DNA of 29,034 nucleotides from Clostridiaceae bacterium OM02-2AC (GCA_003481775.1 QULU01000048.1:1-29034), one strand, 5' to 3'; positions 20,790-28,850 are shown, counted from the first letter of the stretch. A program made the numbers and translations. The notes: generated by a model not told the origin, from the letters alone.

Positions 20790-21740
20790 CTATTGTTCAT
20801 TCTTGTTCTTTTCGATATAGTCAAGGACACGCTGCTCAAATTCCTTGGCGCTGTCCATCCCCATTACGGATAACATATAATTCGTCACCGCAGATTCAAT
20901 AATGACTGCCATAGAACGGCCTTCACGCACTGGTACAACGATTTTCGGTATGTCGATGCCCAGAATATTCTCATGCTTTTTTTCTTCAATTCCTACGCGG
21001 TCATAATCCTGATCCGCTTTCCACGGCTCCAGATTGACCTGGAAATTGATTTCTGCTTTTGGCAGGACAGAGCTGACACCGAACATTCTGGATACATTGA
21101 TGACACCGATTCCACGGATTTCCAGCATTTCCCGTAACAGCTCCGGAGCCTTTCCCACAATTTTGTTATGGATACGATAACAGTCCACACGATCATCCGC
21201 CACCAGCAGGTGACCCCGCTTGATCAGCTCCAATGCAATTTCGCTTTTTCCCATACCGCTTTCTCCGCGGATCAGCACACCTTTTCCATAGATGGAAAGC
21301 AGTCCTCCGTGGATACACATACTGGTTGCCAGCTGCTCATCCAGAAATGCCACGATATCGACAATCAGACGATAGGTCGGAGAGCTGGACAAAAAGATAG
21401 GAAAGTTTTTACGCTTCGCATAGCGCTTTAATACATCCGGACATTTGTGTCCCTTGGTCACAATGATGGCCGGTGTCTGTTCGTTGGTAATAAAGTCAAA
21501 GGATTTCCGCTGTTTCTGCACACTCATTGTCGCAATATAGGCAATCTCCTTATCTCCGAGGATAACCAGCCGCTTCTGCTGGGAATTTTCAAAATAACCT
21601 GCCAGCTCCAGACCGGGGCGGTTGGTATCCGCAATGACAATGGGACGTTCCAAAGACGCATCGTCTCCGGTTATCTGTATGAAGTCAAAGTTTTCAACAA
21701 GCGTTCTGACTTTTACGATATTTTGTTCTTCCATATGCAT
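20790..21740 (-). CDS. hprK: HPr kinase/phosphorylase
   Basis: A 316-residue HprK. The block IHGGLLSIYGKGVLIRGES (from 143) carries the conserved His144 and leads to Walker A GESGMGKS (159-166), followed by LLVADDRVD. The HprK signature EIRGIGVINVSRMFG is downstream. It phosphorylates HPr on Ser46 at high fructose-1,6-bisphosphate and removes that phosphate otherwise, so it sets CcpA-mediated catabolite repression and PTS activity. Its start overlaps the uvrA stop (TAATG at 21738-21742), and the lgt-ppaX fusion begins 10 nt after its stop. Its cre-type targets are probably among those seen near 1112 and 10927-11020. Confidence 0.97.
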   Translation of the reverse strand: MHMEEQNIVKVRTLVENFDFIQITGDDASLERPIVIADTNRPGLELAGYFENSQQKRLVILGDKEIAYIATMSVQKQRKSFDFITNEQTPAIIVTKGHKCPDVLKRYAKRKNFPIFLSSSPTYRLIVDIVAFLDEQLATSMCIHGGLLSIYGKGVLIRGESGMGKSEIALELIKRGHLLVADDRVDCYRIHNKIVGKAPELLREMLEIRGIGVINVSRMFGVSSVLPKAEINFQVNLEPWKADQDYDRVGIEEKKHENILGIDIPKIVVPVREGRSMAVIIESAVTNYMLSVMGMDSAKEFEQRVLDYIEKNKNEQ

Positions 21741-24562
21741 TATCCTTTCTCCAGTACCTTTTTCAGATACTGACCGGTATAGCTGTTTTCCACCTTGATG
21801 ATTTGTTCCGGCGTTCCGCTCGCAATGATCGTACCGCCTTCATCGCCGCCCTCCGGACCGATATCAATAATATAATCCGCACTTTTGATAACATCCAGAT
21901 TGTGTTCGATGACGATGACCGTATCACCGTTTTCCACAATCCGCTGCAATACCTCCAGAAGCTTTTTCACATCATGGGTATGCAGACCGGTTGTCGGCTC
22001 ATCCAGTATAAACAGGGTTTTACCGGTTGCTTTTCTCTGCAGCTCGCTTGCCAGCTTGACACGCTGTGCTTCCCCGCCGGACAAGGAGGTTGCGCTTTGT
22101 CCCAGCTTGATGTAGCCAAGACCGACATCCTTCAGCGTCTGCAGCTTATGTTTAATTTTATGCATATTGGAGAAAAAGTCAATCGCTTCCTCCACGCTCA
22201 TCTCTAAAACATCATAAATATTTTTCCCCTTGTAGGTTACCTGCAGGGTTTCTTCATTGTAGCGCTTGCCGCCGCACTCCTCACATGGGACATAGACATC
22301 CGGCAAAAAGTGCATGGATATACGCAGGATGCCATCTCCCTGACAGGCTTCACAGCGCCCACCCTTTACATTAAAGGAGAAGCGTCCCTTTTCATACCCG
22401 CGCATCTTTGCTTCCGGGGTCTGTGTATACAGGTCACGGATATCATCAAACACGCCGGTATAGGTCGCAGGGTTACTCCGCGGTGTTCTTCCGATCGGAT
22501 CCTGTGAAATATCAATCAGCTTGTCGATGTTTTCAATACCCTTGATTTTCTTATGCTTACCGGGGCGGATTCTGGTTCTTCCAAGTGCATGCATGACGCC
22601 CTTGCTCAATACCTCATTAACCAGAGAAGATTTTCCACTTCCGCTCACACCGGTTACAACAGTGAGTGTTCCCAGAGGGATTTTCACACTGACATTTTTC
22701 AGATTATTTTCGCTGGCACCGACAATCTCCAGCTTCTTGCCGTTTCCCTTACGTCGTTTCGCCGGTATTTCGATTTTGCGTTTCCCGCTCAGATACTGAC
22801 CGGTTAAGGAATTTTCATTTGCCATGACTTCCTCCGGTGTACCGGCTGCGACAACATTGCCGCCATGAATTCCGGCACCCGGGCCGATATCAATGACATA
22901 ATCACTGGCACGCATCGTATCCTCATCATGCTCTACAACAATCAGTGAGTTGCCAAGATCCCGCATATTTTTCAGGGTGTCGATCAGACGGTCGTTATCA
23001 CGCTGATGCAGACCGATACTCGGCTCATCCAGTACATACAAAACGCCGCTTAAACGGGAACCGATTTGCGTTGCCAGACGGATTCGCTGGGCTTCTCCTC
23101 CGGACAAAGAGCCTGCCAGACGATCCAGGGTCAGATACCCCAGACCGACATTGCTCAAAAAGCCCAGACGATCTGCGATTTCCTTGAGAATTAGCTTTGC
23201 GATATCCTTCTGCTGCTGTGTCAGCTCCAGCTGCTTCATAAATTCGATTGCCTGCTTAACCGACATGGTTGTCCATTCATAAATATTGATGCCGCCTACG
23301 CGAACACTTAATGCCTGATCATTCAAGCGGCGTCCTTTACAGACTGGGCATGGTGCCTCTGCAAGGAAGGTCGCATACCATTCTCTGGACATTGTGGAGC
23401 TGGTTTCCATATAACGGCGTTCAATCAGGGTACATACACCCTCAATAAACTCCGTCTTCTTCATGACATTCCCGCTGCGGCTTGCCAGACGATAGGAAAT
23501 GAGATCCTTGGAGCCATACAGCAGAATATCCAGTTCGCTTTTCTTCAGATCCTTGATCGGTTTATCAACATCAATCTTATAATAGTCGATCAATGCCTTG
23601 AATCGCTGCCATTCCAGATTCTCTGTTCCGACGATATTCTTATAGTAAATGATACCGCCCTGTCGTATGGATTTACTGCGGTCAGGTATCAGATAATCCA
23701 CATCCACCTTCTGCGTGATGCCAAGACCCTTACAGTGGTCACAGGCACCAAATGGCGCATTAAAGGAAAACAGCCGCGGTTCCAGCTTCGGAATGTTAAA
23801 ACCGCAGTATTTACAGGAATAATTGCTGGAAAAAAGAATCTCCTCTTCATTATATGTAACGACTGCCAGTCCATCACTCAGTTTCAGCGCAGTTTCCAGT
23901 GAATCGTGAAGTCGGGAACGATCATTCCCCTTTACAATGCGGTCTACAACCACATCGATATTGTGCTTTTTATTTTTCTCCAAAGCCTCCACATCCTCCA
24001 GAAGCTTCATTTCTCCGTCTATGCGGACACGAATATAGCCTTCCTTGCGCAGATGCTCAAACAAATCCTTGTGGGTACCCTTTTTCCCATGCTCGATTGG
24101 AGATAAGATGGTCAGGCGTGTCTTATCCTCAATTTCCATGATACGGTCCACCATCTGCTTAATCGTCTGGGATGTGATCGGTTCATTGTGTGTCGGACAG
24201 TAGGGAATTCCTACTCTTGCATACAGAAGTCTCAAATAGTCATAGATTTCCGTTACCGTTCCGACAGTGGAACGCGGATTGTTGCTGGTCGTTTTCTGAT
24301 CGATGGAAATGGATGGGGAAAGTCCCTCAATGGAATCCACATCCGGTTTCTCACTGTTGCCAAGGAACTGGCGTGCATAGGCACTCAGTGATTCCACGTA
24401 CCGCCGCTGTCCCTCTGCATAGACCGTATCAAATGCCAGAGATGTCTTACCGGAGCCGGATACACCGGTCATAATAACAAATTTATCTCTGGGAATACGG
24501 ATATCGATGTTTTTCAGATTGTTTTCTCTTGCACCCTTGATATCTATATAGTCATGATTCAT
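21740..24562 (-). CDS. uvrA: Excinuclease ABC subunit A
   Basis: UvrA of 940 residues, from the ATG at 24560-24562, chosen because GGAGGT (24570-24575) stands 7 nt before it; earlier in-frame ATGs lack one. It has two ABC ATPase modules: Walker A GVSGSGKTS near the N-terminus and GVSGSGKSS in the second half, and two LSGGEAQR signatures. Zinc-binding cysteine clusters are present (CKYCGF-CDHCKG, CPVCKGRR and CEACQGDG-CEECGGKR). It recognises bulky DNA lesions with UvrB in nucleotide excision repair. It is the first gene of the uvrA-hprK-lgt/ppaX-trxB-rubredoxin unit. No LexA/DinR box was seen upstream. Confidence 0.98.
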   Translation of the reverse strand: MNHDYIDIKGARENNLKNIDIRIPRDKFVIMTGVSGSGKTSLAFDTVYAEGQRRYVESLSAYARQFLGNSEKPDVDSIEGLSPSISIDQKTTSNNPRSTVGTVTEIYDYLRLLYARVGIPYCPTHNEPITSQTIKQMVDRIMEIEDKTRLTILSPIEHGKKGTHKDLFEHLRKEGYIRVRIDGEMKLLEDVEALEKNKKHNIDVVVDRIVKGNDRSRLHDSLETALKLSDGLAVVTYNEEEILFSSNYSCKYCGFNIPKLEPRLFSFNAPFGACDHCKGLGITQKVDVDYLIPDRSKSIRQGGIIYYKNIVGTENLEWQRFKALIDYYKIDVDKPIKDLKKSELDILLYGSKDLISYRLASRSGNVMKKTEFIEGVCTLIERRYMETSSTMSREWYATFLAEAPCPVCKGRRLNDQALSVRVGGINIYEWTTMSVKQAIEFMKQLELTQQQKDIAKLILKEIADRLGFLSNVGLGYLTLDRLAGSLSGGEAQRIRLATQIGSRLSGVLYVLDEPSIGLHQRDNDRLIDTLKNMRDLGNSLIVVEHDEDTMRASDYVIDIGPGAGIHGGNVVAAGTPEEVMANENSLTGQYLSGKRKIEIPAKRRKGNGKKLEIVGASENNLKNVSVKIPLGTLTVVTGVSGSGKSSLVNEVLSKGVMHALGRTRIRPGKHKKIKGIENIDKLIDISQDPIGRTPRSNPATYTGVFDDIRDLYTQTPEAKMRGYEKGRFSFNVKGGRCEACQGDGILRISMHFLPDVYVPCEECGGKRYNEETLQVTYKGKNIYDVLEMSVEEAIDFFSNMHKIKHKLQTLKDVGLGYIKLGQSATSLSGGEAQRVKLASELQRKATGKTLFILDEPTTGLHTHDVKKLLEVLQRIVENGDTVIVIEHNLDVIKSADYIIDIGPEGGDEGGTIIASGTPEQIIKVENSYTGQYLKKVLEKG

Positions 24563-24589
24563 AATCATTACCTCCAAACTTACCATATT

Positions 24590-24595
24590 ATTATA
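24590..24595 (-). promoter_or_regulatory. Probable -10 of the uvrA promoter
   Basis: On the minus strand a perfect TATAAT (24595 to 24590), about 15 nt before the GGAGGT ribosome binding site. No good -35 and no DinR/LexA-type box is visible upstream. Confidence 0.4.
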
Positions 24596-24674
24596 CATTA
24601 GTATTCCCGAAAAAGCCTAAGATTTCGCATCTTTTTTGTAGGAATTTCAAAGTTTGGAAAAAAATTTAATTTCT

Positions 24675-24708
24675 TTGAAAGGTTTTTAAGGGCTGCTGCA
24701 TGTTATAG
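24675..24708 (+). promoter_or_regulatory. Possible ECF-type promoter of the Cys/His-repeat gene
   Basis: TTGAAAGGTTTTT from 24675 and GCATGTTATAG near 24698 have the look of an ECF -35 (TGAAA-type) with a loosely spaced -10. A sigma-A reading needs a poor -10 (CATGTT) at 18-nt spacing. Control by the sigma factor encoded at 25329 is inferred only. Confidence 0.3.
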
Positions 24709-24733
24709 ATGGAAACCCTAAGGAGGAAACAAA

Positions 24734-25270
24734 ATGAAAAAGAAAGCTATTATAGCAGCACTGCTGACATTAGGACTGGCGGCAGGCGTTGGTACACAGA
24801 TTCATGCACAGGATACAGCGTATCTGTGCGGAGGAAACCATTCCCACATGCATATGGCGGCAGATGACTGCCTGCGTACACTGCAGGAACAGCAGGCGGC
24901 CAGAGATGCGGCAGCCAAGCGACAGGCAGAGGCCACACAGAGGCAGAATGCGGTGGTAACACCAGCTTCTAATTCAACAGTACAAGCAGCTGTTAAAACA
25001 GAAACAGCAGAAAACACAGCATATACGGGAGGCACTCAGCAGCCAGATTCTGTACAACCGGTAGCAACTGCACAGCAAAGTACAAATACTGCCACAGCCC
25101 CTTGTCCATATCATGAGAATTGCGATGGAACGCATCAGCACAATGCAAACTGTGATGGAAACCATCTGCATAATGAAAGCTGCAATAACGGTATGCAGGG
25201 AAATCATCACAGTGAACGTCATAATCAGGGAGCACATCACGGCAGCGGAAGTGGGCATCACAGAAGATAG
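24734..25270 (+). CDS. Secreted Cys/His-repeat protein, putative metal binder
   Basis: A 178-residue protein with no family I recognise. A signal peptide (MKKKAIIAALLTLGLAAGVG, likely cut after the IHA at 25) is followed by a Cys/His motif CGGNHSHMH (32-40). A Gln/Ala-rich helix (~50-72) and a Ser/Thr/Gln-rich linker come next. Then come tandem 10-residue repeats CDGTHQHNAN (130-139) and CDGNHLHNES (140-149), and Cys150, so Cys130, 140 and 150 are exactly ten apart. The tail is His-rich (NHHSERHNQGAHHGSGSGHH). The shared core is C-x-G-x-H-x-H, three copies in all. Binding of Zn, Ni or Cu is the natural inference. AAGGAGG precedes the ATG. It is 58 nt upstream of the ECF sigma gene, on the same strand. 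Confidence 0.85.
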   Translation: MKKKAIIAALLTLGLAAGVGTQIHAQDTAYLCGGNHSHMHMAADDCLRTLQEQQAARDAAAKRQAEATQRQNAVVTPASNSTVQAAVKTETAENTAYTGGTQQPDSVQPVATAQQSTNTATAPCPYHENCDGTHQHNANCDGNHLHNESCNNGMQGNHHSERHNQGAHHGSGSGHHRR

Positions 25271-25284
25271 AAGTACACACTTTT

Positions 25285-25303
25285 ACAGGATTTCCTGTAT
25301 AAT
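25285..25303 (+). promoter_or_regulatory. Palindrome and -10 upstream of the ECF sigma gene
   Basis: ACAGGATTTCCTGT (25285-25298) is a 6-bp inverted repeat with two central bases, overlapping the first base of a perfect -10, TATAAT (25298-25303). No good -35 is seen. A regulator bound here would cover the promoter. It may instead be a short hairpin, but no T-run follows. Confidence 0.45.
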
Positions 25304-25328
25304 GAAGGCATAGAGGGATGATAACGGT

Positions 25329-25811
25329 ATGAAGAGTGAAGAGGAAATACAAAATGCCATAGAGCTATATGCGGATATGGTTCAGAAAATCTGTGTTCTG
25401 CATATGAAGCAGCGTGCAGATGCAGAGGATGTGTTTCAAACAGTTTTTCTGAAGTATGCACAGAGCGATCCGTTTCGCGACCGTGAGCATGAGAAGGCAT
25501 GGCTGTTGAAGGTAACGATGAATGCATGCAGAGAGAGGTTTCGCGGATGGTTCCATAAACGTGTGGATTTGCAGACAGAAGTGGAGGCCTGTGCGGATCT
25601 TCGGGATGACACCTATTTCCTGCTGGATACATTGAATCAGCTTCCTCCACATTACCGGGATGTCCTGTATCTGTTTTATTATGAAGGCTATAAGGTTCGG
25701 GAAATATCTGAAATCAAAGGCAAGAATGAAAATACGATACATACCTGGCTGAAAAGAGGCAGGGAAGCGCTGCGTGAAAAATTGGGAGGTGAGCTTGATG
25801 ATTTTCGATGA
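25329..25811 (+). CDS. ECF-type RNA polymerase sigma factor
   Basis: A 160-residue group IV sigma factor. Region 2 is visible as YADMVQKICVLHMKQRADAEDVFQ, here in part (RADAEDVFQTVFLKYAQ), with the usual D-x-EDV-x-Q-x-x-FL. AWLLKVTMNACRERFRGW closes it. Region 4 is LNQLPPHYRDVLYLFYYEGY then VREISEIKGKNENTIHTWLKRGREALREKL, given here in part (NENTIHTWLKRGREALR), a standard helix-turn-helix. It directs RNA polymerase to its own target promoters. Its end overlaps the start of the anti-sigma gene by 14 nt, the usual sign of a sigma/anti-sigma pair. Compared with SigI, which normally pairs with RsgI, this is shorter and ECF-like. The Shine-Dalgarno is weak (GAGGG about 10 nt upstream). Confidence 0.93.
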   Translation: MKSEEEIQNAIELYADMVQKICVLHMKQRADAEDVFQTVFLKYAQSDPFRDREHEKAWLLKVTMNACRERFRGWFHKRVDLQTEVEACADLRDDTYFLLDTLNQLPPHYRDVLYLFYYEGYKVREISEIKGKNENTIHTWLKRGREALREKLGGELDDFR

Positions 25812-26541
25812 GTTTGACGGCATTCATGCCAGTGATGAAATCAAACAGAAAACCCTTCACAACGTCATGAAGCAAAGGAGCAGAAAGAAAAGATCCGGTT
25901 TACCAGCGGTTCTGATACTTTGTGTCACCTGTCTTCTGGTTATTCGTTTTCAGCCATGGAAGCTGATGGAAGCCTCCCCTGCTCCTGCCCCTGTTCCGGC
26001 CGTATACAGCTATGTAACACTGGATATCAATCCAAGTATGGAATGGAAGCTGGATGAACAGAAGCGAGTGGTGAGCGTTACTGCATACAATAAGGATGCG
26101 GATAACATTCTGAGTGAGCTGCAGCTGGAGGGAATGCAGCTGGATGCGGCACTTCGGATGCTGCTGGAAAATGAACGGTTTTCCACATATATGAAATCTG
26201 GCTTTCTGGAGGTCAGTGTGTATTCTGAAAACAGCAGCGTATCTTTTGCTTTGGAGCAGCAGATCAATCAGCAGCTGAAGGAAGCGATGCCGCAAAATCA
26301 GTTTCATTGTTCCCATCTGGATGATGCTACACATCAGGAAGCTCAGCAGCATCATATGTCTGCCGGGAAATATCGTGTAATTGATGAAATTCTTCTGCAT
26401 GATACAAGCAAAGGCGTAAAGGAGCTGCAAAAGCTAAGCATGAAGCAGCTGTATTCCATTTTGGAGCGCTATGATCCTTCGGCAGTACCGGAGGGATGCC
26501 ATGGAAAGCAGATGAGAAAAGGACACCATCACGGCAGCTAA
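25798..26541 (+). CDS. RsgI-like transmembrane anti-sigma factor with His-rich tail
   Basis: A GTG at 25774 is in frame, but GGAGGTGA stands 7 nt before the ATG at 25798, which gives 247 residues. A short cytoplasmic N-terminus (IHASDEIKQKTLHNVMKQ) likely holds the sigma factor. A single membrane helix (about 34-50, LPAVLILCVTCLLVIRF) and a Pro/Ala linker follow. Then comes the RsgI-type periplasmic start YSYVTLDINPSMEWKL, in which Asn78-Pro79 matches the autoproteolytic site known in RsgI anti-sigma factors. The outer part is helical and ends with His/Cys-rich segments (FHCSHLDDATHQEAQQHH and GCHGKQMRKGHHHGS). This suggests that it senses an envelope or metal signal and releases the sigma factor by cleavage at the membrane. 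The pairing is seen in the overlap; the signal is inferred. Confidence 0.88.
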   Translation: MIFDEFDGIHASDEIKQKTLHNVMKQRSRKKRSGLPAVLILCVTCLLVIRFQPWKLMEASPAPAPVPAVYSYVTLDINPSMEWKLDEQKRVVSVTAYNKDADNILSELQLEGMQLDAALRMLLENERFSTYMKSGFLEVSVYSENSSVSFALEQQINQQLKEAMPQNQFHCSHLDDATHQEAQQHHMSAGKYRVIDEILLHDTSKGVKELQKLSMKQLYSILERYDPSAVPEGCHGKQMRKGHHHGS

Positions 26542-26796
26542 AGCTGTTCCCTGATTTCAATACCATCCGCTTACACAGCCAGATCGGATGGGACTACAGC
26601 CTTTTGAAAAAGGAAGAGCATTGAAAAGGCGTGGGCAGCTAACAGGCTCTTTCTTACTATAGGATAGTTGTATAAAAAGATTTCAGTTCTATTGAAGAAT
26701 ACAACAGATTTTGAATTCTCTTAATTTTATTTGTCCAAAATAGAGTAAGAACCAGCTAACATATGTCTGTTTTTAATGACACTCTTACATAAAACA
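26542..26796. other. Intergenic stretch after the anti-sigma gene
   Basis: About 250 nt with no supported gene. A 7-bp stem CCATCCG (26563-26569) / CGGATGG (26585-26591) is followed after 11 nt by CTTTTG. GAAGAGC near 26611 can pair with GCTCTTTC near 26646, followed by TTACT. Either may end the sigma/anti-sigma transcript. The rest is AT-rich and unremarkable. Confidence 0.4.
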
Positions 26797-26821
26797 AACA
26801 CCCCGGCCCTGCTGGGGTGTT
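26797..26821 (-). terminator. GC-rich terminator hairpin downstream of the DegV genes
   Basis: AACACCCC (26797-26804) and GGGGTGTT (26814-26821) form an 8-bp stem with a 9-nt loop; on the minus strand TTTGTTTT follows. It backs up the hairpin at 26827-26871 and could also stop plus-strand transcription from the anti-sigma gene. Confidence 0.7.
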
Positions 26822-26826
26822 CTCAT

Positions 26827-26871
26827 AAAAAAAGCACAGAGCATTCACGTTATATGATTGTTCTGTGCTTT
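26827..26871 (-). terminator. Terminator of the distal DegV gene
   Basis: AAAGCACAGA (26831-26840) and TCTGTGCTTT (26862-26871) form a perfect 10-bp stem with a 21-nt loop; on the minus strand a run of Ts (26833 to 26827) follows. Confidence 0.75.
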
Positions 26872-26910
26872 GTGCGTTTTGATTATGACAGAAATTTTCA
26901 ATGCCTATGC

Positions 26911-26933
26911 AGGAATCGTTTTATACGATTCCT
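26911..26933. other. Hairpin close to the distal DegV stop codon
   Basis: AGGAATCGT (26911-26919) and ACGATTCCT (26925-26933) form a perfect 9-bp stem with a TTTAT loop, about 30 nt past the DegV stop. No T-run follows on either strand. It may protect the 3' end of the message; with the two terminators next to it there are three hairpins in 140 nt. Confidence 0.55.
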
Positions 26934-26962
26934 CACAGAATGCTTTATCCAGGATTTCTTTC

Positions 26963-27817
26963 TTATTCCTTGATCTGTTTAAAATACTGAACCGCCTGAC
27001 AGCCGCGTCCCGTGTGAACACCTACCACGCTTACCAGCTTGATGATCTGGTGTGCTGCATTGGGAAATGCCTGCTTCAGCTTCTCCATGTAAACAAGCGC
27101 TTCAGCCTCATCATCCGCATGGGCAACGGTGATCAGATAGGAATCATCCACATGCTCACTCTTCATGATTTCAATTACGCGATCCATCGCCTTGTGCATC
27201 GTGCGCACCTTGTCGAGCACATCAATTTTCCCACTTGTTTCCTCATTAATTTTCAGAATCGGTTTGATTTTCAGCAAGCCGCCCAATGTGGCTGCCAGCG
27301 GTGTCAGACGTCCGCCGCGTTTCAGATGCTGCAAATCGCTTGGCAACAGTATGGTATTGGTTGTATGCACGATGCGCAGCAGCACTTCCTTGATTTGATC
27401 GATGCTTTTTCCCGTCTCATGCAGCTGCTTTGCCAGCTTGATCATGTATTCCTGCACGACAGCTGTTACATGACAATCAACGTAGTCAAACGCAATGCCC
27501 TGCTGCTGTGCAATCATCTCCATGGCATTGATTGTCCCGCTCAGTCCGCTGCAGATCGGCACAGCGAATATCTGTTCGTAGCCCTGCTGCTTCAGACCTT
27601 GAAACAGCTCTTCAATTTTCCCCAGAGAAGGCAGGGAGGTGGAAAGCATTTTTCCATCTCTCATCAGAGCATAAATTTCATCAATGCTCAGTTCCTCCAA
27701 ATCCTGATAATTTTTATTGTCACAGCTGACCTGCAGAGGTACGCTGTAAATTCCTTCCTTCGCAAGCTCCCCTACGGATTTTCCGGTCCCACTGTCTGTC
27801 ACAAATGCTATTTTCAT
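26963..27817 (-). CDS. DegV family fatty-acid-binding protein, second of a tandem pair
   Basis: The long frame reaches 27922, but the first 35 codons have no ribosome binding site or homology and cover the terminator. AGGAGG lies 9 nt before the ATG at 27815-27817 (284 residues), the same length as the neighbouring copy. The N-terminus MKIAFVTDSGTGKSV and the motifs VPLQVSCDNK, SLPSLGKIEELFQGL, SGLSGTINAM and DLQHLKRGGRLTPLAATLGGLLKIKPIL (given in part: HLKRGGRLTPLAATLGG) are those of DegV/FakB. These cytoplasmic proteins bind a fatty acid and present it to the kinase FakA for phosphorylation. FakA is not in this window. It has its own probable promoter (-10 at 27842-27847) and is separated from the next copy by a terminator. 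Two strong hairpins follow its stop. Confidence 0.94.
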   Translation of the reverse strand: MKIAFVTDSGTGKSVGELAKEGIYSVPLQVSCDNKNYQDLEELSIDEIYALMRDGKMLSTSLPSLGKIEELFQGLKQQGYEQIFAVPICSGLSGTINAMEMIAQQQGIAFDYVDCHVTAVVQEYMIKLAKQLHETGKSIDQIKEVLLRIVHTTNTILLPSDLQHLKRGGRLTPLAATLGGLLKIKPILKINEETSGKIDVLDKVRTMHKAMDRVIEIMKSEHVDDSYLITVAHADDEAEALVYMEKLKQAFPNAAHQIIKLVSVVGVHTGRGCQAVQYFKQIKE

Positions 27818-27841
27818 ATGATTCAGCCTCCTGTTGTTCTT

Positions 27842-27847
27842 ATTATA
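27842..27847 (-). promoter_or_regulatory. -10 of the distal DegV gene
   Basis: On the minus strand a perfect TATAAT, about 15 nt before the AGGAGG of the 26963-27817 gene, with only a T-tract at the -35 position. With the terminator at 27912-27935 upstream, it suggests the two DegV genes are transcribed separately. Confidence 0.5.
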
Positions 27848-27911
27848 CCTTATTTTCTCTTCAAAAAAAACTGTGACCCTTTCGGTTCGACACTTTCCGC
27901 CTGCATAAGAC

Positions 27912-27935
27912 AAAAGGTGCACAGCGGCACCTTTT
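27912..27935 (-). terminator. Terminator between the two DegV genes
   Basis: AAAAGGTGC (27912-27920) and GCACCTTTT (27927-27935) form a perfect 9-bp stem with a 6-nt loop; on the minus strand the stem ends in TTTT. It overlaps the stop codon of the 27934-28788 gene. Confidence 0.7.
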
Positions 27936-28788
27936 ACATTTCTACCTTGCGGATATACTGAATCCCCAGACAGCCTACACCGGTATGTGCACTGATAACT
28001 GCACCAATCAGACCATAGTATAAATCCAGTCCGGGAAATGCCTCTTCCATCATGGCTTTCAGCTTCTCGCCTTCCTTTGGCGCGCCGCTGTGAAGAACGG
28101 TAAGCGTATAGGCTTCATTTAACCCACGCTCCTGAAATGTGGAAATCGCCTTGGATTGCGCCTTGCTCATGGTACGAACCTTATCGTACACATCCACCTT
28201 GCCTTCACTTTCACGATCCAATCGCAAAATCGGTTTGATTTTCAGCAGTCCGCCAAGTGCAGCTGCCAGCGGTGTCAGCCGGCCTCCACGCTTCAGATGC
28301 TGCAGATCATCCGGTATGATCAGCGTTCCGCTATCTGCCGCACTGGCACGCAGACGCTCCACGATGGTTTCCAGATCATGCCCCTGCTTTATCAGCTGTC
28401 TGGCACTTTCTGCCAGATAACGCTGGATATTGCAGGTTGTATACGATTCGATGACATGCAGATTCACCTTATGCTCCTTGGCTACCGCCTGCATGACACT
28501 GGAGGTAGAGGATAAGCCGCCACTCAGCGGAACTGCGATGACCGCTTCATAGCCCTCTGCCTTCAGCTGTGTAAACAGCTCCTCCACAAGTCCCATAGGA
28601 GGCATGGAGGTTGTCGGCATTTCGCCGTTTCGCAGATATTCATATATTTCTTCTACGGTTATATTCTCTCCATCCAGAAACATTTTGTCCTGAATGATGA
28701 TTTGTAATGGCAGATAATAAATTCCTAATTCGCTGGCCTGCTGCTTTGTCAGACCGCTGCCGCTGTCGGTTACGATTGCGATTTTCAT
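27934..28788 (-). CDS. DegV family fatty-acid-binding protein, first of a tandem pair
   Basis: A 284-residue DegV/FakB protein. MKIAIVTDSGSGLTKQQASE, YYLPLQIII, TTSMPPMGLVEELF, VPLSGGLSSTSS and HLKRGGRLTPLAAALGGLL are the family blocks. It likely binds a fatty acid for phosphorylation by FakA, feeding phospholipid synthesis. It shares its length and much of its sequence with the copy at 26963-27817, so this is a tandem duplication. In organisms with several FakBs they differ in saturated versus unsaturated chain preference, a plausible reason for keeping both. A promoter (TTGACT, 16 nt, TATAAT) lies at 28881-28908 and a palindrome in the leader at 28851-28866. A terminator overlaps the stop. 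Confidence 0.94.
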   Translation of the reverse strand: MKIAIVTDSGSGLTKQQASELGIYYLPLQIIIQDKMFLDGENITVEEIYEYLRNGEMPTTSMPPMGLVEELFTQLKAEGYEAVIAVPLSGGLSSTSSVMQAVAKEHKVNLHVIESYTTCNIQRYLAESARQLIKQGHDLETIVERLRASAADSGTLIIPDDLQHLKRGGRLTPLAAALGGLLKIKPILRLDRESEGKVDVYDKVRTMSKAQSKAISTFQERGLNEAYTLTVLHSGAPKEGEKLKAMMEEAFPGLDLYYGLIGAVISAHTGVGCLGIQYIRKVEM

Positions 28789-28850
28789 AAGACTCGCCCC
28801 TTTTCTGTATTCGTGTTCCCTCGCGAATGCAGGGTTTTCGATACTGTCAA

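Noticed and set aside
27818..27922. N-terminal extension of the distal DegV protein
   Set aside because: The extra 35 codons cover the -10 and part of the terminator and lack homology; AGGAGG serves the ATG at 27815-27817.
26858..27961. Plus-strand 367-codon frame opposite the DegV gene
   Set aside because: The minus strand encodes a typical DegV with ribosome binding site and promoter; the plus frame runs through terminators and shows no family sequence.
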